A stretch of DNA of 64,000 nucleotides from Roridomyces roridus. Its lineage: Eukaryota; Basidiomycota; Agaricomycetes; Agaricales; Mycenaceae. The position numbers were made by a program, and so were the translations under genes. This document shows positions 14,961 to 26,416 of this stretch, in pieces. Location of the stretch: assembly GCA_029378245.1 (NCBI GenBank), contig JARKIF010000031.1, positions 62,001 to 126,000 of the forward strand, written 5' to 3'. Under the pieces are notes generated by a model that did not search any database, was not told where the DNA came from, and saw only the letters and a list, made by a program, of their open reading frames with translations. Every line of letters begins with the position of its first letter. Within the stretch, counting starts at the first letter, position 1.

Positions 14961-15534
14961 GATGGTGGGAGACAACAGTGATTCGCTTATGTGATTTGAT
15001 CCGGCATCCACATCTTTGCTTCCCGCCACTACTCACGAATCTACTGCCAGTTTACTTCCCAGGAGGCCCTTGGCGGATTAAGATGGCACTTAGGGTAAAT
15101 GAAATCGTTTATTCTTGTAGCTCACCTCGTCTGGGGCGTCTGGGGCAGAAGTACACGCCTTGACTCGGAATCAACTCTCCAGCTCAGTTGGCCGCCACAT
15201 GGACACCCGGTATTTGATAGGTAGTGGAACCCATGCGCGGCGATCCTTTGAGCTAATGGCAACGGGACACGGACATCGGGCAATGCGCAGTGCGCACCGT
15301 CACGCTCCTAATCAGACCGTCGGCCGGGTACTCTGTGCGTTTCTCATCTGCAACTTTAATGCTAAGCGGCAGTGGGATGACACAGGTTTCAATTTAGCTA
15401 GGAACGCGCGTTGACTCGTTGACCAGTGAATATTTTAACGAAAAAATCACGATGGGCCTTTAAAAGCTGGCTGTGAGTCCTCTTCTTCACAACAACCCTC
15501 CATCTCAACTAGAGCCCTTCCCTTCAAGCTAACC
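14961..15534. other. Intergenic promoter region
   Basis: This is the upstream sequence of the Lys-rich gene (minus) and of the Cys-rich gene (plus). No other gene is seen. Confidence 0.5.
15458..15466 (+). promoter_or_regulatory. TATA-like core promoter (CTTTAAAAG)
   Basis: CTTTAAAAG lies about 77 bases upstream of the ATG at 15535 and is followed by a CTTCACAACAACCC leader. The same arrangement precedes the paralogous gene whose ATG is at 2221 (minus). Confidence 0.6.
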
Positions 15535-16060
15535 ATGTGTCGCTACCGCCAGTGAGGTTTTATCTGTCTGTACTAGAGGATGACTGCTCACTACGTCTAC
15601 CAGTGTACGAAACCAGTACCTTCGATGCGGCCACGCAGAGAGCCTTGTGAGTCGCCCTCCACCTTATCTTCCACATTGTTCTGAATTCTTTTCAGCCACC
15701 CGTCGAGGTGAGCCCATCCAACTCAAGCACATCGTTATTCTAATCTTCGTGTGCCTAGATCCAATGTGGCAGCACCCACTGCAAATTCAGCCCTAACCAC
15801 CCACCGGGGTGCGCTCCTCCGAGCTGCACCCGGACGTGCAACCAATAGTGAGTTTCTACGCCGTGTTTCCTATAAGCTAGGGATTTACCGACGCCGCTAG
15901 CCACTTGTTTCCCGAGCACTATAGTGCGTGCAGCAGCGTCCATTCCCTTCCGTGGCGTGGCACCATTCTGCTTGTGACTGACTTGCTTATCCAAATAGAT
16001 CCGACTATAGACTCTTATTGTTCGGTTTGCACTCGCGCTAGGAGTCGTCAGCGCTATTAA
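15535..16060 (+). CDS. Small Cys-rich protein of the agaricomycete MCxxR family, 81 aa in six exons
   Basis: Six tiny exons (17, 43, 12, 89, 23 and 62 nt; about 15535-15551, 15604-15646, 15696-15707, 15759-15847, 15901-15923 and 15999-16060) encode 81 residues. The product starts MCRYRHVRNQYLRCGHAESL and has EIQCGSTHCKFSPNHPPGC, CAPPSCTRTCNQY, FPEHY, and IDSYCSVCTRARSRQRY at the end. Every junction is GT-AG and the frame closes exactly at TAA. The conserved Cys/His pattern matches the paralog at 1761-2221 (about half of positions identical by eye). I know this pattern from many short hypothetical mushroom proteins; its role is unknown, and metal binding is only inferred from the Cys spacing. 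Confidence 0.85.
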
Positions 16061-16566
16061 GAATCCGAGGACGAGGACTAGGACCCGTCCGATTTGGGGG
16101 TCCCATCCAATGTAGACAGACGCCTATTCTAGAATCTGTATTTGCTTCGCGCGCATTCCTCCTGTGTTTTTGGTATTTATTTATGTAAAGTAGCCACCCA
16201 ACCGAATCGCTTGAACGCATGTGATCACTGTCTTCTTGGGCTACACCTTCATCTCCTCTCAGACCCAACAACCTCCAACAAGTAAGAGACCAGCAAACAC
16301 CGGGAGAAGACCCACGTTCTTCCCGAAGGGAATACGACCGCCAAAAATGTGATATGAAATGCCACGTCCGGCGGCTCTGAGCGGCATGCCGGATTTACGG
16401 TCCTACGGAGCATGGGCAGCGGTCCTCGGCGGTCCTCCGACCTCGCTTGCAAGACTGACCGGCGTTGTCCAGGGCCGAGTACTATAAGCGTTTGCCTTCC
16501 CCATCTCCGACTCCGAGTCGTACGACCAGTCAACTGTCACTCTGCTCGCATCCTCGGCGCTGTGCG
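16061..16566. other. Intergenic
   Basis: 3' flank of the Cys-rich gene and the promoter region of the MFS gene. No coding signal was found. Confidence 0.5.
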
Positions 16567-19279
16567 ATGGCCTCCTCTCCCACCGAACGCGATCTCCTCC
16601 TCAATAAGCCGGTGAAGAGCCTCGGCCCTTTGGAAATCTCAAAATCCAATCGGTATGGCATCTTGACCGGCATTTGGCTGGCTACCTTTCTCGGGGTGAG
16701 TTTTCAAGCCACCGCTCTCCAAGGAATATTCATGTATCGTTCCAGTCTCTGAACGGTGAGCGGGTTATTCTTTGGTGTCGCAATTTGAAGTGACCATTCC
16801 CTAGCTACACTTGTCCCGACGAGTGAGCTCATCCATTGTTTCCAAAATTTCCAGCTTTTTTACACGTCGTCCACCAGTGATCCCGGCGATATCTTCTGAA
16901 TTCCACCAGTTTCATCAGTCGAGCTGGTTGGGGACAGCGTACCTCTTGGCAGGCTGCACCTTCACACCGTTATACGGCCGTCTGTGTAACGTGATGGGTC
17001 GTAAAGGCGCCAACCGTATGGCAATAACATTCGCTGCAATCGGCGCCGTGGGCTGTGGCTTGTCGCAAGACATGAACACCCTGATACTCGCTAGATTCGT
17101 ACGTCCACGTTATTTCCTGCTAAGTAGCATCTTCGCCGCTCATCCACATTGTTCACAGATTGCTGGTATGGGTGGAGGCGGGATCTTTACGACTTCGACG
17201 TAAGAGCTACATTCCTACCTTCAACACCTTGCGCTAATGCAGCCCTCCCTCTAAAGCATTATAGTCAGCGACATGTACACCTTACGTGTTAGTCGTCCCC
17301 TGAATACTTACTTCTAAAGCGCGACTAACCATGTGGATGAATTCAGGACCGGGGTCTAGCCCAGAGCGCGGCCAGCTGCTTTAATGGTGTCGGTCCAAAC
17401 TCTACCTTAACGCCGGTCCGCACGCCCTTCTGACTCGATTATAGCTGGGAATGGGGCTGGGTGGCCTAGTGGGTGGTCTCATCTCGGAATGGTTCGTGTT
17501 CATCTCAGGACTTCTTCCTGTCTCCAACTGAATACCTTCCAGGATCAATTGGCGCGCGGCTTTTCTACTCCAGGTCCCTTTCTACGTCTTTTCTGTCTGG
17601 ATAACTTCGTACAATCTTTGCTATGTCACTCCCGTGTGTTGTTCGACATTCTTCGATTGTTCATCTCACACGGTGACGCTCTAGGGCAAGTCCAAGAGTG
17701 CGAAAGAGATATTGAAGCGGATAGATTACTTTGGGATCCTCACGCTATTGATCTCGGTCGCCTCACTCTTGATGTTCCTCAGCATGAAATACAACGCCTC
17801 CATGCCGGTAGGCTCTCCTCCGAGTCCACACTCTTGCATAACTGTAACAAGTTATTCTTACAGTGGTCCGATCCACGGGTCCTCATCTCACTCGCCTCCT
17901 CCCTGGTCTCCGCCCTGCTCTTCATGCTCGTCGAAGCATTCGTAGCCTCGGACCCGATCTTAACTCCGTCGATGCTGCGCCAGAAGGTCCCAGTCCTGGT
18001 CGCCATATCTAATCTCCTCGTGGCCACCTGCAATTTTTGCGTCAACTACTTTTTCCCGGTGTGGTTTCAGGTTGTGATGATGCAAAGCGCGGCTGTAGCC
18101 GGTACGTCTATCCTTTATTTTCAAGTGGAAGGTTCGCGTCGTACTGAAAGAAAGTGTTGGATAGGCCTTCATTTGGCCCCAAGTAGCCTATCCATGTCCT
18201 TGGGCTCTGTTTTCGCCGGCTGGATGATGCACAGGATGGGTCGATACAAAACAATCAACAGCATCTTTGGAATATTCCCCTTCATCGGGGCTCTTCTGAT
18301 CTACAATATTCGCGAGGATTCGGGACCGCTGCAGTCTTGGCTTAGTGTCGTAAGTAGCGTGGACTCCGCCTTCCAACCACTATGAAAGCATGGAGTAATG
18401 ACTTTCGCAATTTCGGTACAGATTCCTTTTGGATTTGGCAACGCCGTGGTGTTGCAGACTAATCTCAGTTCGTGGTCCGCTTTTCTTCTACGTATTCAAC
18501 TTTGTCTTATCCTCGATTAGTTGCTCTTCTGGCGCATCTTCCCGGTAAGCAAGCTGTCGTGGATAAATGGTCCTTGGCAAATTGATGGAAATTTCTGTAT
18601 AGAATCCCAGACAGCACTCGGTACCGGGTTTGGGCAGCTGTTTCGTGGCATAGGTTCATTTGCTTCGTTTCCTAGTAAGGATTTTCCACTGATTGATTAT
18701 TTCGTCCCACAGGCCAAGTCGGAGGTCTCGCTGTCGCCTCAGCCTTGTTCCAAACACGCCTTGACACCGAGCTACGCAAAAGAATCCATACACCGGATGC
18801 TGAAATCGTCAGTCTCCGCTCGTCGCTTCTCCTGGTAATCCAAGTTGCAAGTTCCAACCGTTGAATCCGCTGCACAGTTGATCCTCAACATCCGACGCTC
18901 AAGCCAAATAATTCATAGCTTAAATCCCGTAGAACAGCGCGCAGCCCGCGATGCCTACGCTCAAAGCTTGAGATCGGTGTACATCCTCGCGGCCTGTGCG
19001 ACTTTACTCGCTTATCTGGTGCGGATTCCGGTGAGTACCATTTGATTTGATTTTAGCTGGCAGTTCATTCAAGCTCCTATTTTATTCGGCTTCTAGATTC
19101 CCGACCAGGACCTGGACAAGGCACATGCCCGACGGCATGGCGCTCGGGCAGGCGTGGCAGTTGCCGCGGGCTCGTCGGGTTCTGAGGACTCGGACCCGGA
19201 TGCACTGGCGAGGGATTCAAGGTCGAATTCGACAGTGATCAACAAGCGAGCATTGCCGGCTACAGCTACTGCTGTATGA
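16567..19279 (+). CDS. MFS transporter, DHA2 / vacuolar amino-acid (VBA-like) type, 575 aa
   Basis: Eighteen exons, several of only 10-47 nt, sum to 576 codons with an intact frame. The start is MASSPTERDLLLNKP. Transmembrane segments follow: GILTGIWLATFLGSLNATLV, SSWLGTAYLLAGCTFTPLYG (the family's conserved helix 2 region), GRLCNVMGRKGAN (loop 2-3 motif), ARFIAGMGGGGIFT, VGGLISEWINWRAAFLLQVP, then twelve or more helices in all to LAACATLLAYLVRIP. A hydrophilic tail ends TATAV. The long C-terminal set of helices fits the 14-TM DHA2 group, whose members move drugs, basic amino acids or siderophores by proton antiport, often at the vacuole. Substrate is unknown. The neighbour is shugoshin, so context does not help. 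Confidence 0.88.
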
Positions 19280-20279
19280 GCGAACGATCGTCTCGGTCTC
19301 GCCGGGCGACCATTTGTCTTGTCGCCGATAATAAAAGGTCTTCTAAAGGGTGTCGTAGCATAGACAGAGACCCCACTTTTCTGGATGCATTTCAGTCGAG
19401 CTACCCGTGCGGATCAGCTGTGAGCGTTGAGCGCTTGAACCAAGTTTGAACGTTGATGAGCCTCTGACTGTTGATACTTTTTTTTCGATCTTATCAGACC
19501 GCGAACTCCGAAATCTATGCGGCAATGCAGTGGACGACGGAACCGGGGGTGTCTCTAGCCACTAGTCAATTCGACACTGGCAAGCTGCACTGGATGAGTG
19601 AGTTGGACGGAGCCTATTAAGCCAATCAAGTTTCAAGAGTGGTGGTCGGATCGGACTCGGATGCCCGAGTCACAGGCTTGCAAGTGAGATGGGAGCTAGC
19701 CTCTCCTACAGAACTTCGACGCTCCGTAACGTCCGCAAAGAAGGATGGGAGCTCATACTGTACTTGGCTCCTTCGATCGAAGAACTTGAGCTGACTCGTC
19801 ACTCGGTTCTTCAAAGGTTGTTCTGCCTTGGAGTAGTTCCACAGCCAGAGAGAGATCTTATCATTGCTCCAAGTATGTAGTGGGAGAATCGGGACCAGTG
19901 GCGGTATCAGACAGTTGATACTTCTTGAGCGCATCTGTTCGACGAGTCGCAAAGAACCCAGCCTCTCGAGCACTCCGTGATGCCGCGAGTGAGATGTCGG
20001 AGACTCGGAGAGCAGACTTCAGACGAATAGAGCCATAGGTTCCGAATCTTTAGATCTCAAGCTGTAGCCTGGAGCTGGAAGGAAAGCCAGTAATGGTGAC
20101 GGGATGGAAGAAGACCCAAGACCAAGACAGATGCAAATTAAGCAGCTCGTGCGAGCCAGCCATCTAACCAACACCTATACAATATACAAGAGGGAGCGTG
20201 CGTGCATAATACTTACTTTGCTTATATTCATATCATTCCGTTTCGTGCCCATTTCGTGAATCCCCTGCATGCAGCCTGC
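19280..20279. other. Intergenic between convergent genes
   Basis: 3' flanks of the MFS gene (plus) and shugoshin (minus). Nothing recognised. Confidence 0.5.
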
Positions 20280-22213
20280 TCATACCGCAGCACTATGCCT
20301 CCTGCCATCCCGCTCCCGGGCCCACTCCCCAACGACAACGTCGGCCTCCCCTTTTCGCCGTGGGGCCCGCCGTGGTGGCCGTCTCCCCTCCACATTCACA
20401 TTGGGGCTCATGGCCCAGGCGGGTACATATTCCCCGTCAGCACACCCACCATCACTATCCTCGCCGTCCTCCTTATCTCCATCATCTTCATCTTCATCTT
20501 CCTCCTCAGCAGGACGCGTATACCCCACAGGCGGTGATAACCGCCGTACCACGGGCTGAGGAGCAGCACCAGCAGGAGCAGGAACAGCCGACGAAGCCGA
20601 CGACCTCGCACGTTTGGCAGGCACAGGAGCAGATGGATCGCTCCCCTGCGGTTTGCGCATCTTGGTGTTAAGCTTTGGCTCAGTGTAATTGACGCTCTTG
20701 CGTGCCCGCCGCTCGCGCCCAGCTGTCTCGCTCTCACTTGCACTTGGTGCAGCACTCGGTGGGCGATCAGAGGCTGCACCCGAGTCAAGCGAGGACGCCG
20801 AGCCCGAAGATGAAGGTAGCGGAGCTGCCAGCTCAGGTGGTACAGGCGCGAGCTTGGGCTCTGGAGGAGGCGGGCTTGGAGGCGCAGCAACGAGGAAGGA
20901 TTTCCTTGCCGCTGCGGGTGGTGATGGTGGCGATGGTGGCTCGACACCTTCCGCCACTGGAGCATGAGAGGAGGTAGCCGACGGCACTTTGGGAAGGCGG
21001 GCACGGGCCTCGATAGCGTTGGCGTTGGTCACATCCTTGAGCTTCGTTTTGGGCGGCTTGGTAGTGGGAACGGCAGCAGCCGTGGCACCACCAAGCTCGT
21101 CGCGTGCTCGGCGCTTCCGCTCCTTCTCCTTCTCTGGTCGCTGCTGCGCCTGGTCATTCTCGCGTTCATCGACCCCGCCCTCAAGATCAAGCGTGTCGAG
21201 ATCGACCACGCCCATGTCAAAGAGCAGGCCGCTCTGCCTGCGCTTCTTGCTGGTAAGGGTGGCAAGGTCGAGGTGCATTGTCGGAGGCTCCAGTTCAGGA
21301 GCAGCGACAGCTGGCACAGCTAGTGATGACGGCGGGGGAGTGCTGGATCGGAGGGGAAGTGGCAGGCGAGACGCGCTCAGGCGCCTCTCCTTCTTCTTGC
21401 TCTTCTTCGGGGGTGAGTGCTGGACGTCCTCCGGCTCTTCCTCCTCCTCGTTAATGTCAGGTACCTGCGGCTCGCGCGACAGGCGGTTGACCATGGCGTT
21501 GTTGTTAACACCAGAGCTCCGGGGAGATGTGCGTGGTGGTGTAGGCGTGGGAGATGGTGGAGCGTGCAGGGGGATGCCGAAAGTCTCGCGCAGTAGCACA
21601 AAGTGTGCAGAAAGAGCGGCCGTCTGGGCAGAGAGTATTAGAAAACCAGGTCAAGGCTAAGAGGTAGAAGCACGCACCGCGGCCTCGGCATCCGACAGAA
21701 TTTTGCGAGACTTTGCACGCTCACGCTTGAGCTGGGAGGCCAACGCGACCTCGGACGCGCGGAGACGTAGGTTCTCGGTTTGCAGGGTGCCTATTTCGGC
21801 GTTTAGCTCCTCGATCTTCATGCTGAGAGTAGAATTTAGTCTGCGAAATCCAGGAAATCAGCAATGTGTTGAGGCCGAGTAGGGAGGTCCAGGAGCTGCC
21901 TCTGCAGCCCTCCCGGCGCGACGAAGCCCTGCCACCACGAAACGCGGTGGCACAGCCTAAATCAGCGTGGCTGACTTCAGGCCCAGTGCGGCTGCCACTT
22001 TGGGCGAGGTAACCAGCTCCGGAGCACTCTGCAGATTCGACCCACTTGGTGATATGCTTGTTCGCGAGGAGGAATTTCTTCTTGACTAGAAGGCCACTCG
22101 CTGGTCAGTCTGCTGTGCCAACGCGAAAGTGGAGAGAACGCACAGGCTTCAAATTCGACCAGGGCGTCGTTCTGGCGGACGCTCATAGACACCCGGGACT
22201 CACGCCTGCTCAT
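20280..22213 (-). CDS. SGO1: Shugoshin, protector of centromeric cohesin, 538 aa
   Basis: Four exons (about 22213-22144, 22085-22046, 21840-21678 and 21623-20280). The N-terminus MSRRESRVSMSVRQNDALVE, then FKKKFLLANKHITKLNSTLS and a coiled coil ending in RLRASEVALASQLKRER, is the conserved shugoshin dimerisation and PP2A-binding region. A ~350-residue Pro/Ser/Ala-rich, poorly conserved middle follows. Near the C-terminus is the basic shugoshin motif RRARKSVNYTEPKLNTKMRK, which binds centromeric chromatin through phosphorylated histone H2A. Shugoshin recruits PP2A to keep cohesin from being cut too early in meiosis and mitosis. An acidic run (EEEDEDEDDGD) lies after the motif. The frame is intact and the length is normal. 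Confidence 0.93.
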
Positions 22214-24538
22214 TATGCGCCCCGACGTCGAGGGGAATGGGGACGGTCGACACCGGCGTCCGTGGTGGTGGTCGAGATCAAGGCCGATTTTGATATCAAC
22301 GGGCTCACGTGCCGCAGACCACCCTTGTCTTCTGATTCACTGCCTTTTGCGTCGCCCCCTCGAAGAACAATCGTCGAGAAAGATGCCAGCCGTTGCTTTT
22401 GGACCAAAGGGGATTCTTTATATCTCCACCAGGTAAAAATCCTAATCTCGCCGCACAAGACACCCTTTTTTCCCTCGTCAAGCCACGTCTTGTCAGAAAT
22501 CTAGTCGGATAACGAGTGGCGCATCTCTTCTGCTTTCCTAGGCTTTCCTCATGCCGGGGATTCGGGGATTATTTGAGCGCCTTACGGCACGTCCCGAGGT
22601 GTTTTTGGCGCCTCGTGGCCGGTTCCGCGTGCAAAGATGGCCTCGAGTTACTCGTTATGGGACCTTGCGGGACACACATTCGTCCCGATGCAAGTCGCCC
22701 AAGTCTATTTAGCTGTTAGGGAGGTACACGCTCTTTGCTCGAAGCTCCCTGGAACGTAACAGCCATTCCTGCTGTTTTACACGAGTTCACGGACGTTTGT
22801 CAAGGTACCGGAATAGCGTATATTTCTTTCGGTGTCTTTTCGAGGGCGCTTACTTATTCGTCATAGGTTGGCCATCGACCAAATCGTTGCATGCGGCGCC
22901 GCGTTCATGCCCAATTATGCTTACTGCTTGTTCGGGGTAAAACCACCCAAGCGGGGAAGAACAGCCCGAACATTCGACTTCCATCCGAGTCAAGGTCACA
23001 GAACTCCAAGTGTACCTACCCTCCCTCCCTCCACCAAGGATTCCCTCCTCAATTTCACAATCTCGCCAAGATTGCTATCCCATCTGGAGCACCTCTAAAC
23101 CCGACCGATCGAGCCCACCCCATCCTCTTGGACCCCAATGCCCATGCTGGTCAACTGAACTATCCCCAGCTCTCCCGACAGGCCGCGCAGCGGCATAGGG
23201 GCGTGTGTTCCTCGAATTGCCCATCTGACTCCTCCGGGGCCCGGTCTATATTGGTTTGAAGTTACTCAGACGCGCCATCCTTTTCGCCATCGTAGGCAAT
23301 TGTGGACCCAGGTTTTGGTGGAACGTTGGCAGCTGTGGTCGTGAGTTGCTTAATTGTTAACTTTCACTGGCCCATATGCGTTCTGATTCCCCAGGAACCT
23401 GCGGGCAAGTAGCTATAGCCCGAGCACACACACGCACTACCCCCTTCCTGGACCTTCAAAATGCTCCAATCCGCACCAATTCCTTCTACAACCCTCCAAT
23501 TTCGACAGCAAATATTGTCTTGGACGATTTTGGTTGTTCCGAGACCCGAGTAAGTACGCCACTTTCATTTAGCGCCCCAATCCTCTTTCCTCATCTTCTC
23601 CCAGATAATCATTCTGCGTGCCGACCTGTGCCGAACCCGTCGGCGTAAGTACGTACCGCCGATACCTATAGCCGTTAGCCGTTCGCTTACGGGCTTCCAA
23701 GACAGCGAAGAGCATCTTCCGCCGCTGATCGCGTTCAACTTCGAAATTAAATCTACGGAATTCCAACGGGTTCGTGCTCCACAACTCCACCAAGGCCATC
23801 TACGATTAAGAGATTCTTCAAGTTCACGCTGAATTTATAATCTCAAGAGCTTTCTCTGAATGGAATGGAATGCCCGGTGCCGCGGGCTGAGCTGAGCTGA
23901 GCGCTGAGCAGCACTGACCCGTCCTGTCGAATCTCGAGACTTGATAGGCGCGGTCAGACGGGCCCGACGGGCGTCATTGGCCGTGTCAGACTAAACAAGT
24001 ACACAGCTTACACTGTGGGCTTTCCATCATAGCTTTCATTCCTTCACCGAACTACTCGCATCCGGTGTGTAATGCCGTTTCAATTCGTACCAGCGGTGTC
24101 TAAACACCGTTGCTGTACTGCCATACCCGCACGATGAATGTGACTTGCCCCGTTCGCGGCGTTCCCGGGAGGTAAAAATCTTGGCAGGTATGTATGTGCG
24201 AGAATAATAAATCCAGGGTAGTTCCATGGTATGCTCCTGGACAAGAAACGATTTTACCCGCCCTACTCCAAGTCTCGGATACTCGAAAAAGTACTCCTTC
24301 CGTTCCGCGGCACGATCCTCTCCTACGGTTGCATCATCGGAGCGGAGATGGAGAAACGAGGATAGCCACTGATATCAACGGCGATCAATGAAGTAATTGT
24401 CTCAGAAAATTTTCCTTCGATCACATCGGGCACTTTGTTTTTCCTCCTAAATACAATCCCTATCGCGCAGCCGATGCCGCCCTATTTATCCCTCCTTCTC
24501 CTTGTCATTTTCCCCTTCCTCCCCACCTAATAGCCCAG
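22214..24538. other. Long gene-poor stretch
   Basis: No gene could be supported over 2.3 kb. Pro-rich open frames at about 22832-23260 and 23376-23648 have no family match. The first part is the shugoshin promoter, and the last part contains a pyrimidine-rich leader just before the ATG at 24539. Confidence 0.5.
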
Positions 24539-24927
24539 ATGCGCTTCCCCCTCCTCCTCATCTCGCTCTGGGCCCTCCTCGCATGCGCCCTCGCATGGCC
24601 ATTCCCTACTCGCAGAACACCAACCTCCGTATGTGACGGCTCTAACTGCCCGCCCTCCCTATCGGGAGCCAACCCCAGCATCTTCGCCGAGACGGGCTTC
24701 CTCTCCAACGCTGAGCGCCTACAGCGCGGACTGCCCCTGTTAAAACCCACTCAACGGCGCCCAGGAGGTACGTGCTCCCTCTCCCTCCCCTCTCTCTGTT
24801 CGCTTACTGAATGTTGCTCGCGGCTGCAGTCAAAGTAGCTCCCCGTGCCTCCGCGGTACCCCGAGCGCGCTCCGAGCGCGCCGACCGATCCGCAACCAAG
24901 CGGACAATCAGCGTCCACGATCTATAG
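24539..24927 (+). CDS. Small secreted protein, 108 aa, basic
   Basis: Two exons (24539-24767 and 24830-24927) joined by a 62-nt GT-AG intron. The start MRFPLLLISLWALLACALAW is a clear signal peptide, probably cut around residue 20. The mature part has two Cys (VCDGSNC), the motif FLSNAERLQRGLPLLKPTQR, and an Arg-rich end (RARSERADRSATKRT). Proteins with SNAERLxRGLPxLxP after a signal peptide are frequent and uncharacterised in agaricomycete secretomes. The dibasic sites in the C-terminal half could be processed by a Kex2-like protease, but that is inference. Confidence 0.78.
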
Positions 24928-26416
24928 ACACGCCCACCCTGCTTGTGCCACGTTCGGATCGACACCCACCCACCCGGCGCACCGACGCCACTAGAGGACC
25001 ATGCAAAATATTTTATTGTATTATTTGCTTTCTAGACTGGAGCACAGAAGGACTCACTCAACTGACTCCACGGACCCACACCCATTGGATACCACCCGAC
25101 ATTATCATACCACTCGTTCGCTAGTTCTCATAGACCCAGGGCTGTCTGATCATGACAGCCTCTGTTGGCGACGTCGCGCCCGCTCGCCGCGTATCGCGCA
25201 ACAATTTACTTTAAATTTGCTTATCGTGTATCATACCGTATCGATCGTTTACCTCGCGAATTCATTCGTCAGAATTGCGTTTCAACCGTGCTTGTACATT
25301 TACGGGCTCCCCCTTCCCGACTTCAACAATGCAATGGACTTTTGAGATTAAAGGTCCCGCGCGGATTGTAGAAGTCTCCTGAAGCGGCGCCATTCAATCT
25401 CATTCAATGCATCGGCTTGGAGCCGTGAAACGACGAGCGGTATGGAGGAATACACTCGTACATTTTACATTGGCATCGTACAAACAGGTCCAATCGCTCC
25501 ACGGGTTTCCTCTTGGTAATCCCTGCAACTGGGTTGAAACGGAGACTCACACCGTACACCGTATTAACTTCTCATCACTAACATTGTCGGTTCCGAAAAA
25601 CCCGTCTTGCGACGCATCTGCTCGCAGGCATGTCGCACGTTTGTCTAATTGGCGTGCCAGTAGGGTCCCGTGCGAATGAGGGTATTTCAGTCGGAGACTG
25701 CGAACGCGGATCTTATCAGTACATCATGATCTTGATCGCCACTGATATTGAGGTCTGTTCCAAATCTGTTCCAGAGACTACGAAAGTGATTGCGTACTGT
25801 AACTCAAGCGCGCGGGCTCGATTTCGATGGGGCAAGTACTCTGTCGGTCCTCGGATGATACACTAACGCTGGCACGGCAACCTCTACCTAGGGGCCGCTG
25901 CGAGTTCCGAGTTCCCTCGGAGCCGACGGAGATCATAACTTCAACCCATCTTCTTTGTTGTTGTTCTGGGATGGTTCCAAGATGGTTCCCAGTGGTTCCT
26001 TGTTCCGTCCTACCTCAGATCATTTTCTCTGGAATTCATTTCGACGCAGAACAGTTGCCGACCCCTTGAACTTGATGCGCCACATGATGGCATGATGGAA
26101 TGTCAGCTATCCTCCCACCTCCCACCTTGCTCTCACCGATAATCGATAATCGATAACCGAGCATCCGCGCAGGTCAGTGAGTACATACTTTACGGATGGA
26201 GATCGCAATGACTCCACCACCACCAACACGTTGCTCCAGCGTACTCGCAAGGGTCGACTATTTGCCGCCCGAATCGAAACGAACTGGACGATTCGCAAAT
26301 TTAGGCCACACTGCATTGGTGCCACGCTTGCCACGGAAGTCGGGAGCGCGGAAACCATCAAATGATTGCTGTATTAAGCCATCGCGAACTCACGCATACC
26401 TTTGTTGCTTTCATCC
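24928..26416. other. Gene-poor stretch upstream of the NRPS-like gene
   Basis: No gene recognised. The last ~250 bases include the segment that recurs inverted at 32645-32965 (listed separately), and ATCGATAATCGATAA-like repeats near 26143-26158. Confidence 0.5.
26170..26340 (+). repeat. Upstream segment of the NRPS-like gene, repeated inverted at 32645-32965
   Basis: ACGGATGGAGATCGCAAT near 26192 and GTACTCGCAAGGGTC near 26241, then ACGAACTGGA, TTTAGG and CTGCATTGGTG, recur in the same order on the other strand near 32965-32645. The segment ends about 80 bases before the ATG at 26417, so it may hold the promoter. Confidence 0.8.

Noticed and set aside
20989..21660. Long open frame antisense to shugoshin (223 aa)
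   Set aside because: It is the complement of a Pro/Ser/Ala-rich coding exon, where GC-rich codon bias keeps several frames open. No family motif.
25400..25500. Short words shared with 37260-37330 (TTTTACATTG, TCGTACAAACAGG)
   Set aside because: Similarity is too short and too gapped to call a repeat by eye.
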